DNA of 64,000 nt from an uncultured SAR116 cluster alpha proteobacterium (GTDB lineage: Bacteria > Pseudomonadota > Alphaproteobacteria > Puniceispirillales > Marisalimonadaceae), in contig CABZSR010000003.1 of NCBI GenBank assembly GCA_902528415.1, forward strand, positions 44,587 to 108,586, given 5' to 3'. Position numbers and translations under genes: made by a program. This document shows positions 33,962-44,106 of this stretch, piece after piece; the first letter of the stretch is position 1; each line of letters begins with the position of its first letter. The notes beneath the pieces were generated by a model that did not search any database, was not told where the DNA came from, and saw only the letters and a program-made list of their open reading frames with translations.

Positions 33962-35548
33962 TTAATTATTTTCGAAGTTAATAATGTTAACCCGAGCAAC
34001 TTGAGGTAAAGATCTTAATTGAGAAATGATTTTTTCATCTACTTCACCATCAATTTCAACTAGTGCAATAGCCTCTCCACCTACATTTCTTCGTCCTAAA
34101 TGAAAAGACGCTATATTGATATTTTTCTTTCCCAAAGTATTGCCTAAATCACCAATAAAACCCGGCTTATCATAATTTCTTAAATAAAGGGCATTTTTAG
34201 GAAAATCTGATTCAATTGCAATCCCTTGAATATTTATGATCCTTGGTTTATTACCTGCAATTAAAGTTCCTGAAATTGTTCTTTCACCCTTATCATGTTT
34301 GATAGTGATCTTGAGTAATGTCTCATAATCACAACGCCTTTCATGCTTAATCGTTGTTAAATCAATTCCTCTACTTGAAGCTATAGAGGATGAGTTTATA
34401 TTATTTACAGCGGCTGATGTGGGTTCAAACAAACCAACAAGATTACTTGCCATTAATGGGATACCTTGGATAGATGAAGCTTTTCCTTCTAATTCTAATT
34501 TTACACTCAATATACCTTCTTGTGTAACTTGACCTAAAAAAGATCCCATTAAGTAAGCAAGCTTTACATATGGTTTCATTATCGGTGCTTCCTCTGAAGA
34601 CACATTTGGGTAATTGAGTGCATTTACAACTGCTCCGGTATTTAGATAATCCGACATTTGTTCCGCTATTTGTAGTGCAACATTTTCTTGAGCTTCCAAA
34701 GTAGCCGCACCTAAGTGAGGTGTAGCTATAAAGTTAGGAGCATCAAATAAAATATTTTCCCTAGCTGGTTCTTCAACAAAAACATCAAAAGCTGCACCAG
34801 CTAAATGCTTGTTTTCTAAAGCCGCCCTGCAAGCAACTTCATCGACTAAACCTCCCCTAGCACAATTAATAATTCTTGAGCCTTTTTTCATCATACTAAT
34901 AGCTTCAGATGAAATTATATTCTTAGTATCTTCTGTAAGTGGAGTGTGAAGTGATATTATATCAGAGTTTTTTAACAAATACTCTAAATTAACCTTTTCA
35001 ACACCTAATTCATATGCTTTTTCTTGAGTTAGAAATGGATCAAATGCAAAAACTTTCATTTTCAGACCTAATGCTCTACTAGCTACAATAGATCCTATAT
35101 TACCACAACCTATAAGACCTAAATATTTACCACTAATTTCGGTACCATTAAATTTTGATTTTTCCCATTTTCCTTGTCTAGTAGATCTATCAGCTTGGGG
35201 TATCATTCTAACTAAAGACATAATAAGAGCTATAGTATGTTCAGCTGTAGTGACGGCATTTCCGTAGGGTGTATTCATTACCACTACACCATGTTTAGTT
35301 GCAGCTACTTTATCTATATTATCTGTACCAATACCAGCGCGCCCAACTATTTTTAAATTTTTTGCATTCTTAAAAACGTCTTCGTTAACCTTTGTTGAAG
35401 AACGAACTGCAAGACCATCAAACTTATCAACTAGTTTTAATAATTCGTCATGATTTAATCCCGGCATATATTCAGTTTCAATTTTATTTTCTTTAAAAAC
35501 GTTGACTGCAGATTCACTTAGCTGATCACTTATTAGTACTTTTGGCAT
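33962..35548 (-). CDS. serA: D-3-phosphoglycerate dehydrogenase SerA
   Basis: SerA oxidises 3-phosphoglycerate to phosphohydroxypyruvate, the first step of serine synthesis. The 528 residues place it in the long form: substrate and NAD domains (1-310) with GLIGCGNIGSIVASRALG, RGGLVDEVA and the catalytic HLGAAT motif near 280, an intervening ASB domain (about 315-450), and a C-terminal ACT domain (about 455-528) that may sense serine. It lies 18 bases after serC, so the pair is likely cotranscribed from the serC leader. Confidence 0.97.
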   Translation of the reverse strand: MPKVLISDQLSESAVNVFKENKIETEYMPGLNHDELLKLVDKFDGLAVRSSTKVNEDVFKNAKNLKIVGRAGIGTDNIDKVAATKHGVVVMNTPYGNAVTTAEHTIALIMSLVRMIPQADRSTRQGKWEKSKFNGTEISGKYLGLIGCGNIGSIVASRALGLKMKVFAFDPFLTQEKAYELGVEKVNLEYLLKNSDIISLHTPLTEDTKNIISSEAISMMKKGSRIINCARGGLVDEVACRAALENKHLAGAAFDVFVEEPARENILFDAPNFIATPHLGAATLEAQENVALQIAEQMSDYLNTGAVVNALNYPNVSSEEAPIMKPYVKLAYLMGSFLGQVTQEGILSVKLELEGKASSIQGIPLMASNLVGLFEPTSAAVNNINSSSIASSRGIDLTTIKHERRCDYETLLKITIKHDKGERTISGTLIAGNKPRIINIQGIAIESDFPKNALYLRNYDKPGFIGDLGNTLGKKNINIASFHLGRRNVGGEAIALVEIDGEVDEKIISQLRSLPQVARVNIINFENN

Positions 35549-35566
35549 CTTTCTACCTTCATTATA

Positions 35567-36727
35567 TTATATTTTAAACTTGTCTAATGTTTCGTAATAA
35601 GCCCAATCTAACCAGGGTAATAAATTCTTAACATCATCATTTTCAACTGTTGGACCACCCCAAATTCTAAATCCTGGTGGAGCTGACCTATAACTACCTA
35701 TATCAAATGCAACTTTATGGTCTTCTAACAACTTAACAATATTTTTTTCAACATTATTTTTAATCTCTAATGGAAGGTCAATTATTTTAGGATCAACTAA
35801 CTTTAAGCATATAGATGTACTGGATAAATTGTTAACATCCTCGCACAAAAAATCAGCCCAATTAGAATCTGAAATCCAATTTTTAATTATATTTAAATTA
35901 TTCTTGGACTTACTTATTAGTTCAGATAATCCCCCTACTTCCCTAGTCCAATTAAGTGCGTCTAAAAAATCCTCAACGCACAACATGGATGGTGTGTTTA
36001 TGGTGGCACCTGAAAATATATCAAGATTCAATTTACTATTTTTTCTAAGTTGGAATAACTTTGGTATAGGCCAAGGAGGATTATATGTATTAATTCTTTC
36101 AACTGCTTTTGGAGATAGGACTAGAATACCGTGACCGGCTTCACCACCAAGGCATTTTTGCCAAGAAAAGGTCCCAACATCTAACTTGTGCCAATCAATA
36201 TCCATTGCAAATGCAGCTGACGTCGCATCACAAATAGTTAAACCATTGCGTGGGGTATTGATCCAATTAGCATTTGGCACACAAACTCCAGCAGTTGTAC
36301 CATTCCAGTTGAAAACAATGTCACCTTTAAATTGGCTATTAGTAAGATCAGGTAACTTACCATAATCAGCTTTAAAAATATGAGCATTCTTTAATTTAAG
36401 TTGGGATTGTATATCATTTGCCCAATCCGAACTAAAACTGTCCCAAACTAACATATTTACTGGTCTTGGCCCCAGAAGGTTCCACATTGCGATTTCAATG
36501 GCGCCAGTATCTGAACCTGGGACAATACCAACTAAATAATCTTGAGGGATTCTAAGAATTGATTTTGTTAAATCTATTATCTCTTGAAGTTTTGATCTAG
36601 CTATTTTGTGTCTATGAGATCTACCTAAAATACTATTATTTAAAAATTTAAAAGACCATTTTGGTCTTTTTGCACAAGGTCCAGAAGAAAATTCAGGACG
36701 TATTGGCTTGACTAATGGTCTCGTCAT
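35567..36727 (-). CDS. serC: phosphoserine aminotransferase SerC
   Basis: SerC transfers an amino group from glutamate to 3-phosphohydroxypyruvate, giving phosphoserine. The 386-residue PLP enzyme opens with RPEFSSGPCAKRP; IVPGSDTGAIEIAMWNLLG is the cofactor phosphate region; CDATSAAFAMDIDWHKLD carries the PLP Asp; SWQKCLGGEAGHG has the Schiff-base Lys. It belongs to the alphaproteobacterial type rather than the E. coli type. A GAGG ribosome site precedes the ATG, and a stable hairpin lies 10 bases further upstream. Confidence 0.95.
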   Translation of the reverse strand: MTRPLVKPIRPEFSSGPCAKRPKWSFKFLNNSILGRSHRHKIARSKLQEIIDLTKSILRIPQDYLVGIVPGSDTGAIEIAMWNLLGPRPVNMLVWDSFSSDWANDIQSQLKLKNAHIFKADYGKLPDLTNSQFKGDIVFNWNGTTAGVCVPNANWINTPRNGLTICDATSAAFAMDIDWHKLDVGTFSWQKCLGGEAGHGILVLSPKAVERINTYNPPWPIPKLFQLRKNSKLNLDIFSGATINTPSMLCVEDFLDALNWTREVGGLSELISKSKNNLNIIKNWISDSNWADFLCEDVNNLSSTSICLKLVDPKIIDLPLEIKNNVEKNIVKLLEDHKVAFDIGSYRSAPPGFRIWGGPTVENDDVKNLLPWLDWAYYETLDKFKI

Positions 36728-36746
36728 ATTAACCTCTAATAAATGT

Positions 36747-36774
36747 TATTGCTTATTGGGAAGCAATAGCCCAA
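36747..36774 (-). promoter_or_regulatory. structured serC leader (hairpin or pseudoknot)
   Basis: On the minus strand, 20 bases before the serC ATG, the 8-base arms TATTGCTT and AAGCAATA enclose a 6-base loop CCCAAT. The loop can also pair with TTGGG just upstream (36770-36774 on the plus strand), so the two pairings are interlocked or alternative. An alphaproteobacterial serC leader motif is known from comparative genomics (Rfam serC family). I infer that this is a member or an analogue, but could not test it against the covariance model. Confidence 0.55.
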
Positions 36775-36829
36775 ATACGTCTTTAAAGATTATTTAATTT
36801 TTGTCAACAAACAAAACAAGGAAAGATAG

Positions 36830-37486
36830 TTGCTTAAGTTATACGATTTGTCAGGAAAAAATGATTTGAGATTTAGCCCCCCTTGTTGGATTGTTAAAAT
36901 TTGCCTAATTCATAGACAAATAAATTTTGAAACAGAGCCTGTTAAATTTTCTGAAAAAAATAAAATAGAATTTTCCAATCAACAATTAGTTCCTATTTTA
37001 AAATACCAAAATGGATTTGTTTGTGATTCATGGAACATAATAAATTGGTTAGACAAAAATTATAATGATAAAAAAATTTTTCCAAATCTTTCATCTAAAA
37101 CTTTTTCTCATTTTTTGTACCTTTGGACTTCCAAACAGCTTTTACCAATTTTATTTAAAATAATTGCACATGAAATACCTAATATATTAGAGGGTAGAGA
37201 TTTAGATTACTTTATTAAATCAAGAGAAGATAGAATAAAAGGTCCTATAACTAAATTCATACCTAAAATACCTGAAAATATCAGAGAATTTAGAAAATTA
37301 ATAAGTCCTATTAGAAAAATTATTGAAATTAATGGATTTATTTCTGGAAAGGAACCAGGTGTAGAAGATTATATTTTTTTTGGAAATTTTAAGTGGGTTT
37401 ATTCTTGTAGTGCATGTGATTTATTAGAAGAAGGTGATCCGATTTATAATTGGTACAGAAGAATTCTTAAAATATCTAATTTATAA
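36830..37486 (+). CDS. glutathione S-transferase family protein, LigE-type
   Basis: This 218-residue protein has the two-domain glutathione transferase layout. The N-terminal thioredoxin-like half contains YDLSGKNDLRFSPPCW (residues 5-20) and LVPILKYQNGFVCDSW with the cis-Pro; the C-terminal half is helical. The opening is the form I recall for the beta-etherase-related (LigE-like) group of alphaproteobacteria, but the substrate cannot be told: members without lignin pathways are common. Start is TTG with an AAGGAAAG ribosome site. It stands alone, divergent from serC, and its stop lies 11 bases inside the thiD 3' end. Confidence 0.78.
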   Translation: MLKLYDLSGKNDLRFSPPCWIVKICLIHRQINFETEPVKFSEKNKIEFSNQQLVPILKYQNGFVCDSWNIINWLDKNYNDKKIFPNLSSKTFSHFLYLWTSKQLLPILFKIIAHEIPNILEGRDLDYFIKSREDRIKGPITKFIPKIPENIREFRKLISPIRKIIEINGFISGKEPGVEDYIFFGNFKWVYSCSACDLLEEGDPIYNWYRRILKISNL

Positions 37487-38315
37487 ATTCATTTATATTA
37501 AAACAATGATTTATAGGTCCGTTACCTCTGCCAAATTTGGGGTTAGTTTTGATGGCATTATTCACATACTTATGGGCAATTTCAAAAGAGTGTCTAATGT
37601 CAATAGATTTAGCTAAAGAAGCTGACAAAGCCGAAGCCATTGTGCAACCTGTTCCGTGGGTATGATTAGTTATAATCTTTGAAGTTTCAATTGAATGAAT
37701 CTCTGAAGAATTTATCAACAGGTCTGTCATAACCCGTGCTTTCATATGTCCACCTTTCAAAATAACGTGGCTTGCACCTAGATTAATTATTTCTTTTCCT
37801 ACATTTTTCATATCTTTTAGATTGTTAATCTTAATTCCAGTTAATATTTCGGCTTCAGGGATATTGGGGGTTAGAATAGGTTGAGCTACCTTAATAAAAT
37901 TTTTTAGAGCGTCAATTGCATTTTCTTTTAATAATTTATGCCCTCCCTTTGCCACCATTACTGGATCTAATATTATATTTACATTCTTGTTACTCACAAT
38001 GTTGTTATTAAATAAAGCTTCAAGTACTGCAGAAATTAAATCTGCGCTATGTAACATTCCAATCTTGACCGCATTAGCATTAATGTCAGATAGGCAACAA
38101 TTAATTTGTTTTATAACAAAATCTATAGGAATTTCCAATATATCAAAAACTCCATTTGAATTCTGTTCGGTCAATGCAGTAATTGCTGTCATACCATATA
38201 CACCAAAACTCGTAAGTGTTTTTAAATCAGCTTGTATTCCAGCACCTCCACTTGGATCTGATCCAGCTATGACTAAAACAGTCTTCTGCAAATTATTTAA
38301 TTTTGTCAAATTCAT
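37476..38315 (-). CDS. thiD: hydroxymethylpyrimidine/phosphomethylpyrimidine kinase ThiD
   Basis: ThiD phosphorylates HMP and HMP-phosphate for thiamine synthesis or HMP salvage. The 279-residue ribokinase-fold protein has AGSDPSGGAGIQADLKT near residue 17, LDPVMVAKGGHKLL in the middle, and THGTGCTMASALSASLA, the anion-hole and catalytic region, near 215. The first 12 residues overlap the glmM 3' end by 23 bases; a slightly later start cannot be excluded. No other thiamine gene is nearby and no TPP riboswitch precedes it, since it is internal to the operon. Confidence 0.93.
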   Translation of the reverse strand: MNLTKLNNLQKTVLVIAGSDPSGGAGIQADLKTLTSFGVYGMTAITALTEQNSNGVFDILEIPIDFVIKQINCCLSDINANAVKIGMLHSADLISAVLEALFNNNIVSNKNVNIILDPVMVAKGGHKLLKENAIDALKNFIKVAQPILTPNIPEAEILTGIKINNLKDMKNVGKEIINLGASHVILKGGHMKARVMTDLLINSSEIHSIETSKIITNHTHGTGCTMASALSASLAKSIDIRHSFEIAHKYVNNAIKTNPKFGRGNGPINHCFNINEFIN

Positions 38316-39675
38316 TTTCTTTAAGAATAGTGTTGGCTATTATCTCAGTAATTTTCTTAACTTTATTTCTATCTGTACACTCAACCATTATTCTAACTAA
38401 GTCTTCAGTTCCAGATTGTCGTAATAATATTCTACCCTTTGATCCTAATAGACTTTGCTGCGTTTTTACTAAATTTGTTATATTATCTTTGGATAAAATA
38501 TTCTTATTAATATTTTCAAGATTTTTTAGAGATTGAGGCACCGGTTTAAATGGTCTTAAAAACTCTGATGCTCTCAGACCAGATTTTTTAAGTAATGACA
38601 ATACTTTAATCGCAGTTAATAAACCATCTCCTGTTTTGGCAAAATCAGATAATAAAATGTGCCCAGAAGGTTCACCGCCAAGTTTACAGTTAGATTTAAT
38701 CATTTGATCTAGAATATAGCGATCACCAACCTTAGTTCTGTAAAGGCTAATATTATGTTCTTTTAAATAATTTTCTAAACCTAGATTTGACATTAAAGTG
38801 CCTACAACTTTATTATCTTTTAATTGATTATTTTTTTTCATTTCTTTAGCTAATACGGCTATTATCTGATCACCATGAATAATATTTCCCTTCTCATCCG
38901 AAAAAATTACCCTATCCGCATCCCCATCAAGAGCAATTCCTAGATGAGCTCCATGTGCTTTTGTCATTTTAGCCATTTTTTCTGGAAACATAGCTCCACA
39001 GTCTAAATTTATATTTTTACCATTAGGTTCAGCCCCAATAATTATTGAATCAGCCCCAAGCTCAAACAAAACTTCAGGTCCCACCTTATATGAAGCGCCA
39101 TTGGAGCAATCCAACACTACTTTCATGGAACTTAAATCTTCACTTCTGGGTAATATTTGTTTTACAAATTCCGAATATCTTCCAATTGCATCTTCCATTC
39201 TTCTGGCCCTACCCAAATTTGCGGATTTGGCAAGAATCGGTCCATCGGCCATCCTAAGCTGAATTTCATTTTCTACTTCATCATTCAATTTAAATCCATC
39301 AGCACCAAATAGTTTCAAACCATTATCTTCATAAGGATTATGGGATGCAGAAATCATTACACCTAAATCACATCTTAAGACCCTCGTTAAATGAGCTATA
39401 GCCGGTGTTGGAAGAGGACCAGTAGTGATAGAATCTAAACCAACAGATGTAAAACCAGCAACTAAAGCAGGTTCAAGCATGTATCCAGATAGTCTTGTAT
39501 CTTTACCAATTAAAACTCTGGATTTCTTTGTTCCTGCTTTACCATAGAAATAGCCTCCTGCTGCCATTGCTAAATTGACAGCCATTAAAGCAGTAACTTT
39601 GTCTTTGTTTACGGTGCCCCTTATACCGTCTGTACCAAACAATCTTTGAGAAATATTAAAAGATGTTTTTATCAT
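38293..39675 (-). CDS. glmM: phosphoglucosamine mutase GlmM
   Basis: GlmM converts glucosamine-6-phosphate to glucosamine-1-phosphate on the way to UDP-GlcNAc for peptidoglycan and lipid A. The 460-residue protein has RLFGTDGIRG at 11-20, phosphoserine site ISASHNPYEDNG (Ser111), magnesium loop LDGDADRV, GEPSGH for sugar recognition, and RQSGTEDLVR for the phosphate. Its order ftsH-folP-glmM is widely conserved in proteobacteria. It follows folP by 11 bases. Confidence 0.96.
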   Translation of the reverse strand: MIKTSFNISQRLFGTDGIRGTVNKDKVTALMAVNLAMAAGGYFYGKAGTKKSRVLIGKDTRLSGYMLEPALVAGFTSVGLDSITTGPLPTPAIAHLTRVLRCDLGVMISASHNPYEDNGLKLFGADGFKLNDEVENEIQLRMADGPILAKSANLGRARRMEDAIGRYSEFVKQILPRSEDLSSMKVVLDCSNGASYKVGPEVLFELGADSIIIGAEPNGKNINLDCGAMFPEKMAKMTKAHGAHLGIALDGDADRVIFSDEKGNIIHGDQIIAVLAKEMKKNNQLKDNKVVGTLMSNLGLENYLKEHNISLYRTKVGDRYILDQMIKSNCKLGGEPSGHILLSDFAKTGDGLLTAIKVLSLLKKSGLRASEFLRPFKPVPQSLKNLENINKNILSKDNITNLVKTQQSLLGSKGRILLRQSGTEDLVRIMVECTDRNKVKKITEIIANTILKENEFDKIK

Positions 39676-39686
39676 TTAGAACCTTT

Positions 39687-40820
39687 TTAAATTAGTGCTC
39701 GTTGACATATTAATGCCTGGTTTGTTTCAAAGACATCATGCGTTCTTATTATTTGAACACCATTATTAATTGCATGAATAGCAAAAGCAATTGAACCACT
39801 CAACCTTTTACTTGGGTTGATAGATTTTTTATTGATCCCACGAGATTTAAAATTATCAATTGAAAGTTCTTCGATTAGCGACTTTCTACTTAATCCAATT
39901 AATATTGGGACCCCCAGACCATGGAAAATTGTCAAATTACGTAATATGTCTAAATTATGAAACTTATTTTTCCCAAATCCAATTCCAGGGTCAATAACGA
40001 TATTAGCTTTATCAACTCCCATACTTACAAGTTCATTAATTTTGTTAACAAAAAATTTATATATATCTATTGGTGCAAAACTATATTTAGGATTATTTTG
40101 CATAGTATCAGGATTATCCTGCATATGCATTACTACTATTGGCAAATTGTTTTGTGACACAAAAGCAATTTTGTTTTTATTATTAAAGCCAGTAATATCA
40201 TTTATAATATCTACACCATTTTCATATCCTGATTTCATAGTAGAGAAGTTTCGTGAATCTAGAGATATAAGAGAATTGAAATTATTTTCTTTTAAAGATT
40301 TTATGATTTGTATTGCTCTATTTTTTTCTTTACTTACGGAAATCCTTTTCGCGCCTGGTCTAGTTGATTCAGCACCAATATCAATAATTGACGCACCACA
40401 ATTTTCCATTTTTTCAAAAATTGTTTTTACAGATTTATAATCACTTTTTTGACTTTTCTTGTAAAAACTGTCCGGTGTAATATTTATTACACCCATAATG
40501 TGTGGTTGGGACATATTAAGTTTAGAGTATGGATATCTTTTCTTAATGATATTATCTAAACTCATTTCAGCTTTTATTAAAGAAGCCTTAGTATGATTTT
40601 TTGAAGTACTTAATAACTTTGTAGGAGTCATGATAACTTCCACATATAAATTATTTTTTTTTTGTATGACTTTTAGTTGGTTAAAATATCGCCAACCTCC
40701 TCCAATTCTCAACCCATTGAAACACTCAAACCTTGATTTAGGAATAGGGGCTATAAAAGTCTCAACTTCTTCACAAAAAGGTGGAGCAAATAAACTTTTA
40801 TTATTTTCCACAATAGCCAT
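39687..40820 (-). CDS. folP: dihydropteroate synthase FolP with an N-terminal extension
   Basis: FolP condenses pABA with hydroxymethyldihydropterin pyrophosphate, the sulfonamide-sensitive step of folate synthesis. The core TIM barrel starts near residue 107 with MGVINITPDSF, followed by IIDIGAESTRPGA, DIINDITGF, VVMHMQDNP, IVIDPGIGFGK and the C-terminal IIRTHDV. The total is 377 residues against about 280 usually: residues 1-105 form an extra domain containing CFNGLRIGGGWRYFN, not recognised. The extension is in frame and has normal codon use, so a mistaken start is unlikely, but the ATG at residue 1 is unproven. Confidence 0.93.
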   Translation of the reverse strand: MAIVENNKSLFAPPFCEEVETFIAPIPKSRFECFNGLRIGGGWRYFNQLKVIQKKNNLYVEVIMTPTKLLSTSKNHTKASLIKAEMSLDNIIKKRYPYSKLNMSQPHIMGVINITPDSFYKKSQKSDYKSVKTIFEKMENCGASIIDIGAESTRPGAKRISVSKEKNRAIQIIKSLKENNFNSLISLDSRNFSTMKSGYENGVDIINDITGFNNKNKIAFVSQNNLPIVVMHMQDNPDTMQNNPKYSFAPIDIYKFFVNKINELVSMGVDKANIVIDPGIGFGKNKFHNLDILRNLTIFHGLGVPILIGLSRKSLIEELSIDNFKSRGINKKSINPSKRLSGSIAFAIHAINNGVQIIRTHDVFETNQALICQRALI

Positions 40821-40854
40821 GCATTACCTATACTAAACAAATAATTAGTTATTG

Positions 40855-42783
40855 TTAGGAGTTGTCTATTTCATTAGTAACAATCGTTTGCTTAGCTGTT
40901 GTGGAAGGAATTCCTGCTCGTTTTTTAGGTTTTTTTGCTTTAGGAGAGTTGTCATTATCATTAGATTTTTTAATAGAAATATTTAAACCCTTACATAAGT
41001 CTTGAATTTGTTGACCGTCCAGAGTTTCATATTCCAATAAAGCTTCAGCGACTCTTTTGAGTTGCTTTGAATATTTTTTTAACATTTTCTCTGCATCAGA
41101 GTAAACTGAATCAGCAATTCTACGAATTTCATTATCTACTATTGAAGCCGTGTTATCCGATACATTTTTTTGTTGTGAAACAGATCTTCCAAGAAAAACT
41201 TCTTGCTCGTTAGCTTCGTAGGCTAAAAATCCTAGTTTGTCTGAAAGTCCCCATTCAGTGACCATACGTCTAGCAGTATCAGTTACCATTCTAATATCAG
41301 AGCTTGCGCCTGTAGTAACCTTTTCTTTTCCGAATATCAGCTCTTCAGCAATTCTTCCACCACATGCAACTCTAAGATCTGCAAAAAGCTTATCTTTAGC
41401 CATTGAAACCCTATCTCCTTCTGGCAATCTCATTACCATACCTAAAGCTCTGCCTCGAGGAATAATAGTCGCTTTATGTATTGGGTCACTAGCTGGTGAG
41501 TAAGCTGCTACAACTGCATGACCTGCTTCATGATATGCGGTTAGCTTTCTTTCTTCTTCAGTCATAACCATGGATCTTCTTTCAGAGCCCATCATGACTT
41601 TATCTTTAGCTTCTTCAAATTCAGCCATACTTACATTATTTCTACCTTTTCGGGCAGATAATAGAGCAGCCTCATTTACTAGATTTGCTAAATCGGCTCC
41701 AGAGAAACCTGGAGTACCTCGAGCAAGTGTTTTAGATATAACATCAGAAGATAGAGGTACTTTCTTCATATGGACCTTTAAAATTTTTTCTCTACCAATC
41801 ATATCTGGGTTAGGTACAACAACTTGTCTATCAAACCTCCCAGGTCTTAATAAAGCTGGGTCAAGAACATCTGGTCTGTTTGTTGCGGCAACAAGTATAA
41901 CTCCTTCATTAGTTTCAAATCCATCCATTTCTACTAGAAGTTGATTTAGAGTTTGCTCTCGTTCATCATTACCTCCACCTAAACCTGCACCTCTATGTCT
42001 TCCCATAGCGTCAATTTCATCAATAAATATAATACATGGTGAGTTTTTCTTACCTTGTTCAAACATGTCTCTGACCCTTGAAGCACCAACACCTACAAAC
42101 ATTTCAACAAAATCTGATCCAGATATTGTAAAAAAAGGAACACCTGCTTCACCAGCAACAGCTTTAGCTAATAAAGTTTTTCCAGTTCCGGGGGGACCAA
42201 CAAGTAATACACCTTTTGGAATTTTTCCTCCAAGTTTTTGAAATCTGCTTGGATCTTTTAAAAATTCTACAACTTCTTCAAGTTCAGCCTTAGCTTCGTC
42301 TATACCTGCAACATCTCTAAATGTGACTTTATCTCTATGCTCAGTAAGAAGTTTAGCTTTTGATTTTCCAAACCCCATAGCACCTTTAGCGCCACCTTGC
42401 ATTTGTTTCATAAAAAAAATCCAAACTCCTATAAAAAGTAACATTGGAAACCACGAAATAAGTACAGAAAGTATTCCTGGCATACCACTTTCAACTGGTT
42501 CGGAAGTAACTTTAATTCCTTTTTCTGAAAGTTTATTAGCTAACGCATCTTCTTTAGGTATAAATGAATAAAAAGGGACACCACTGCTTGAAGCTCCAAA
42601 AATTTTATCGCCTTGTATACTCACTTCTCGAACTTCACCTCCGTTAACCCTTGCAAGAAAGTCTGAGTAAGCAATTGCATTGCCCGTGTTTTTTGAAGAA
42701 CCACCTTGAAAAACATTAAAAATGGCAACAAGTACAAGAGATATTATTACCCAAACAGCTATATTCTTTCCAAAATTATTCAT
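40855..42783 (-). CDS. ftsH: ATP-dependent membrane zinc protease FtsH
   Basis: FtsH degrades membrane and regulatory proteins, including RpoH and LpxC in E. coli. In 642 residues there are two membrane segments (about 8-25 and 103-125) flanking a periplasmic domain, an AAA module with Walker A GPPGTGKT at 196-203 and Walker [13 protein letters not shown], the [19 protein letters not shown], and zinc site HEAGH at 418-422. The tail from about 610 is Lys-rich and low in complexity. It sits 24 bases after tilS. Confidence 0.98.
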   Translation of the reverse strand: MNNFGKNIAVWVIISLVLVAIFNVFQGGSSKNTGNAIAYSDFLARVNGGEVREVSIQGDKIFGASSSGVPFYSFIPKEDALANKLSEKGIKVTSEPVESGMPGILSVLISWFPMLLFIGVWIFFMKQMQGGAKGAMGFGKSKAKLLTEHRDKVTFRDVAGIDEAKAELEEVVEFLKDPSRFQKLGGKIPKGVLLVGPPGTGKTLLAKAVAGEAGVPFFTISGSDFVEMFVGVGASRVRDMFEQGKKNSPCIIFIDEIDAMGRHRGAGLGGGNDEREQTLNQLLVEMDGFETNEGVILVAATNRPDVLDPALLRPGRFDRQVVVPNPDMIGREKILKVHMKKVPLSSDVISKTLARGTPGFSGADLANLVNEAALLSARKGRNNVSMAEFEEAKDKVMMGSERRSMVMTEEERKLTAYHEAGHAVVAAYSPASDPIHKATIIPRGRALGMVMRLPEGDRVSMAKDKLFADLRVACGGRIAEELIFGKEKVTTGASSDIRMVTDTARRMVTEWGLSDKLGFLAYEANEQEVFLGRSVSQQKNVSDNTASIVDNEIRRIADSVYSDAEKMLKKYSKQLKRVAEALLEYETLDGQQIQDLCKGLNISIKKSNDNDNSPKAKKPKKRAGIPSTTAKQTIVTNEIDNS

Positions 42784-42807
42784 TATTTTCCTTTTTTTAA
42801 TATTTAA

Positions 42808-44106
42808 TTATACCAATACTTTATTCATGAGGTAAAGACTAAAAGATTTTTGATTCGATTTTTCATGTATATTTGCATTTACTTCTATAATATTTAAATG
42901 GGGTTTAATACACGAGCCTTCAAGGGTACGTAAGCAAGGAATTGTATTATTAATTATATCTCTATATTCTAAAAAAGGATCTTTATTACTAAATTTACTT
43001 ATATCATTTCCATTAGATGAAATTAAATTACCAGACTTTGAACTTACAATTATAAATCTTCCGTCAAAAATATAATTTTTATCTTTTCTAATCTCCATAT
43101 TAAAATTTAAATTTCTTAGCTCTCTTACAAAAAATAAATAATTATTTTTTTGAAATATTTTTACGTTACCTAAGGTTTTATTCCCTGTATTACTGTAAAA
43201 TAAAGTACGAATTAAATTTAATGTTTTTTTTCTTTTTGGAGGGAATTCCTTTCCTCCAACAGTTTGAATTATTTTACCAATAATATTCACAGTAAGAAGA
43301 CTTGATTTCTCAAAAATTGTTTTTAAATTGCCTAAATCAACTCTTGCAGCTCCTGTCTCGTCAATCAATATATTTTCAGAAGCCCAATCCGCCAAAGGAA
43401 CTTTAATTTTGTTAAATAACATAGTGTTTGTATTGCTAAATTTATTTAATTCTTGTGAAATATTAGGCCATTTTTTTTCGCTAATTTTATCAAGTAAATA
43501 TCTTGTTTTTACTCTTTGAAATTTTAGCGTCAAATTAGAAGAGTCTTCAAAAAAATTAATGTTATTTTGATCTACAAAAGTTCTTAATTGTTTTTTTTTA
43601 AAAATAAGAAGTGGTCTTATTATTAAAATTCCTTTCCAAAATTTAACTGACTGCATTCCTTGAAGTCCATCAAGACCAGAATTTTTTGTAAAACGCATAA
43701 ATAAAGTTTCTGCTTGATCGTCAAAATGATGGGCTAAAAGTAAATTAGCTGATAATCTATATGTGGCTTCACACAAAAGATCTCTTCTTTTTTTTCTTGC
43801 CCAGTTTTGAATATTCCCAGTTGGTTTTTTGCCACAAATTTTTTTTATAGATGTCTTAAAACCAAGCTTTTTTGCTAGATTTTCTACCTCATGAGCTTCT
43901 TTACTAGATTCTTGTCTCAAATTATGATCAATTATGACTGGATAAATTTCTGTATCAAAACTTTTATTATTGTCTGAAAAATTTTTCAATAAATATAAAA
44001 GCGCCATTGAGTCCATTCCACCAGACAAACCAAGAACAAATACTTTTTTTATTGGATTTAAACTAGTACAAATTTGTTTAAAATGATTGTTAAAAGCTCC
44101 AATCAT
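42808..44106 (-). CDS. tilS: tRNA(Ile)-lysidine synthase TilS
   Basis: TilS modifies C34 of the CAU-anticodon isoleucine tRNA to lysidine so that it reads AUA, an essential function that matters here because AT-rich genes use many AUA codons. The 432-residue protein has the N-type PP-loop SGGMDS at 28-33, HHFDDQAETLFMRF and the RPLL region; the C-terminal third is divergent. The ATG overlaps the cpoB stop by 4 bases. Confidence 0.93.
   Translation of the reverse strand: MIGAFNNHFKQICTSLNPIKKVFVLGLSGGMDSMALLYLLKNFSDNNKSFDTEIYPVIIDHNLRQESSKEAHEVENLAKKLGFKTSIKKICGKKPTGNIQNWARKKRRDLLCEATYRLSANLLLAHHFDDQAETLFMRFTKNSGLDGLQGMQSVKFWKGILIIRPLLIFKKKQLRTFVDQNNINFFEDSSNLTLKFQRVKTRYLLDKISEKKWPNISQELNKFSNTNTMLFNKIKVPLADWASENILIDETGAARVDLGNLKTIFEKSSLLTVNIIGKIIQTVGGKEFPPKRKKTLNLIRTLFYSNTGNKTLGNVKIFQKNNYLFFVRELRNLNFNMEIRKDKNYIFDGRFIIVSSKSGNLISSNGNDISKFSNKDPFLEYRDIINNTIPCLRTLEGSCIKPHLNIIEVNANIHEKSNQKSFSLYLMNKVLV

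Noticed and set aside
38316..38340. TPP riboswitch before thiD
   Set aside because: thiD overlaps the 3' end of glmM, leaving no leader space.
40042..40440. 132-residue frame on the plus strand over folP
   Set aside because: It is antisense to the conserved dihydropteroate synthase core and shows no ribosome site or recognisable motif.
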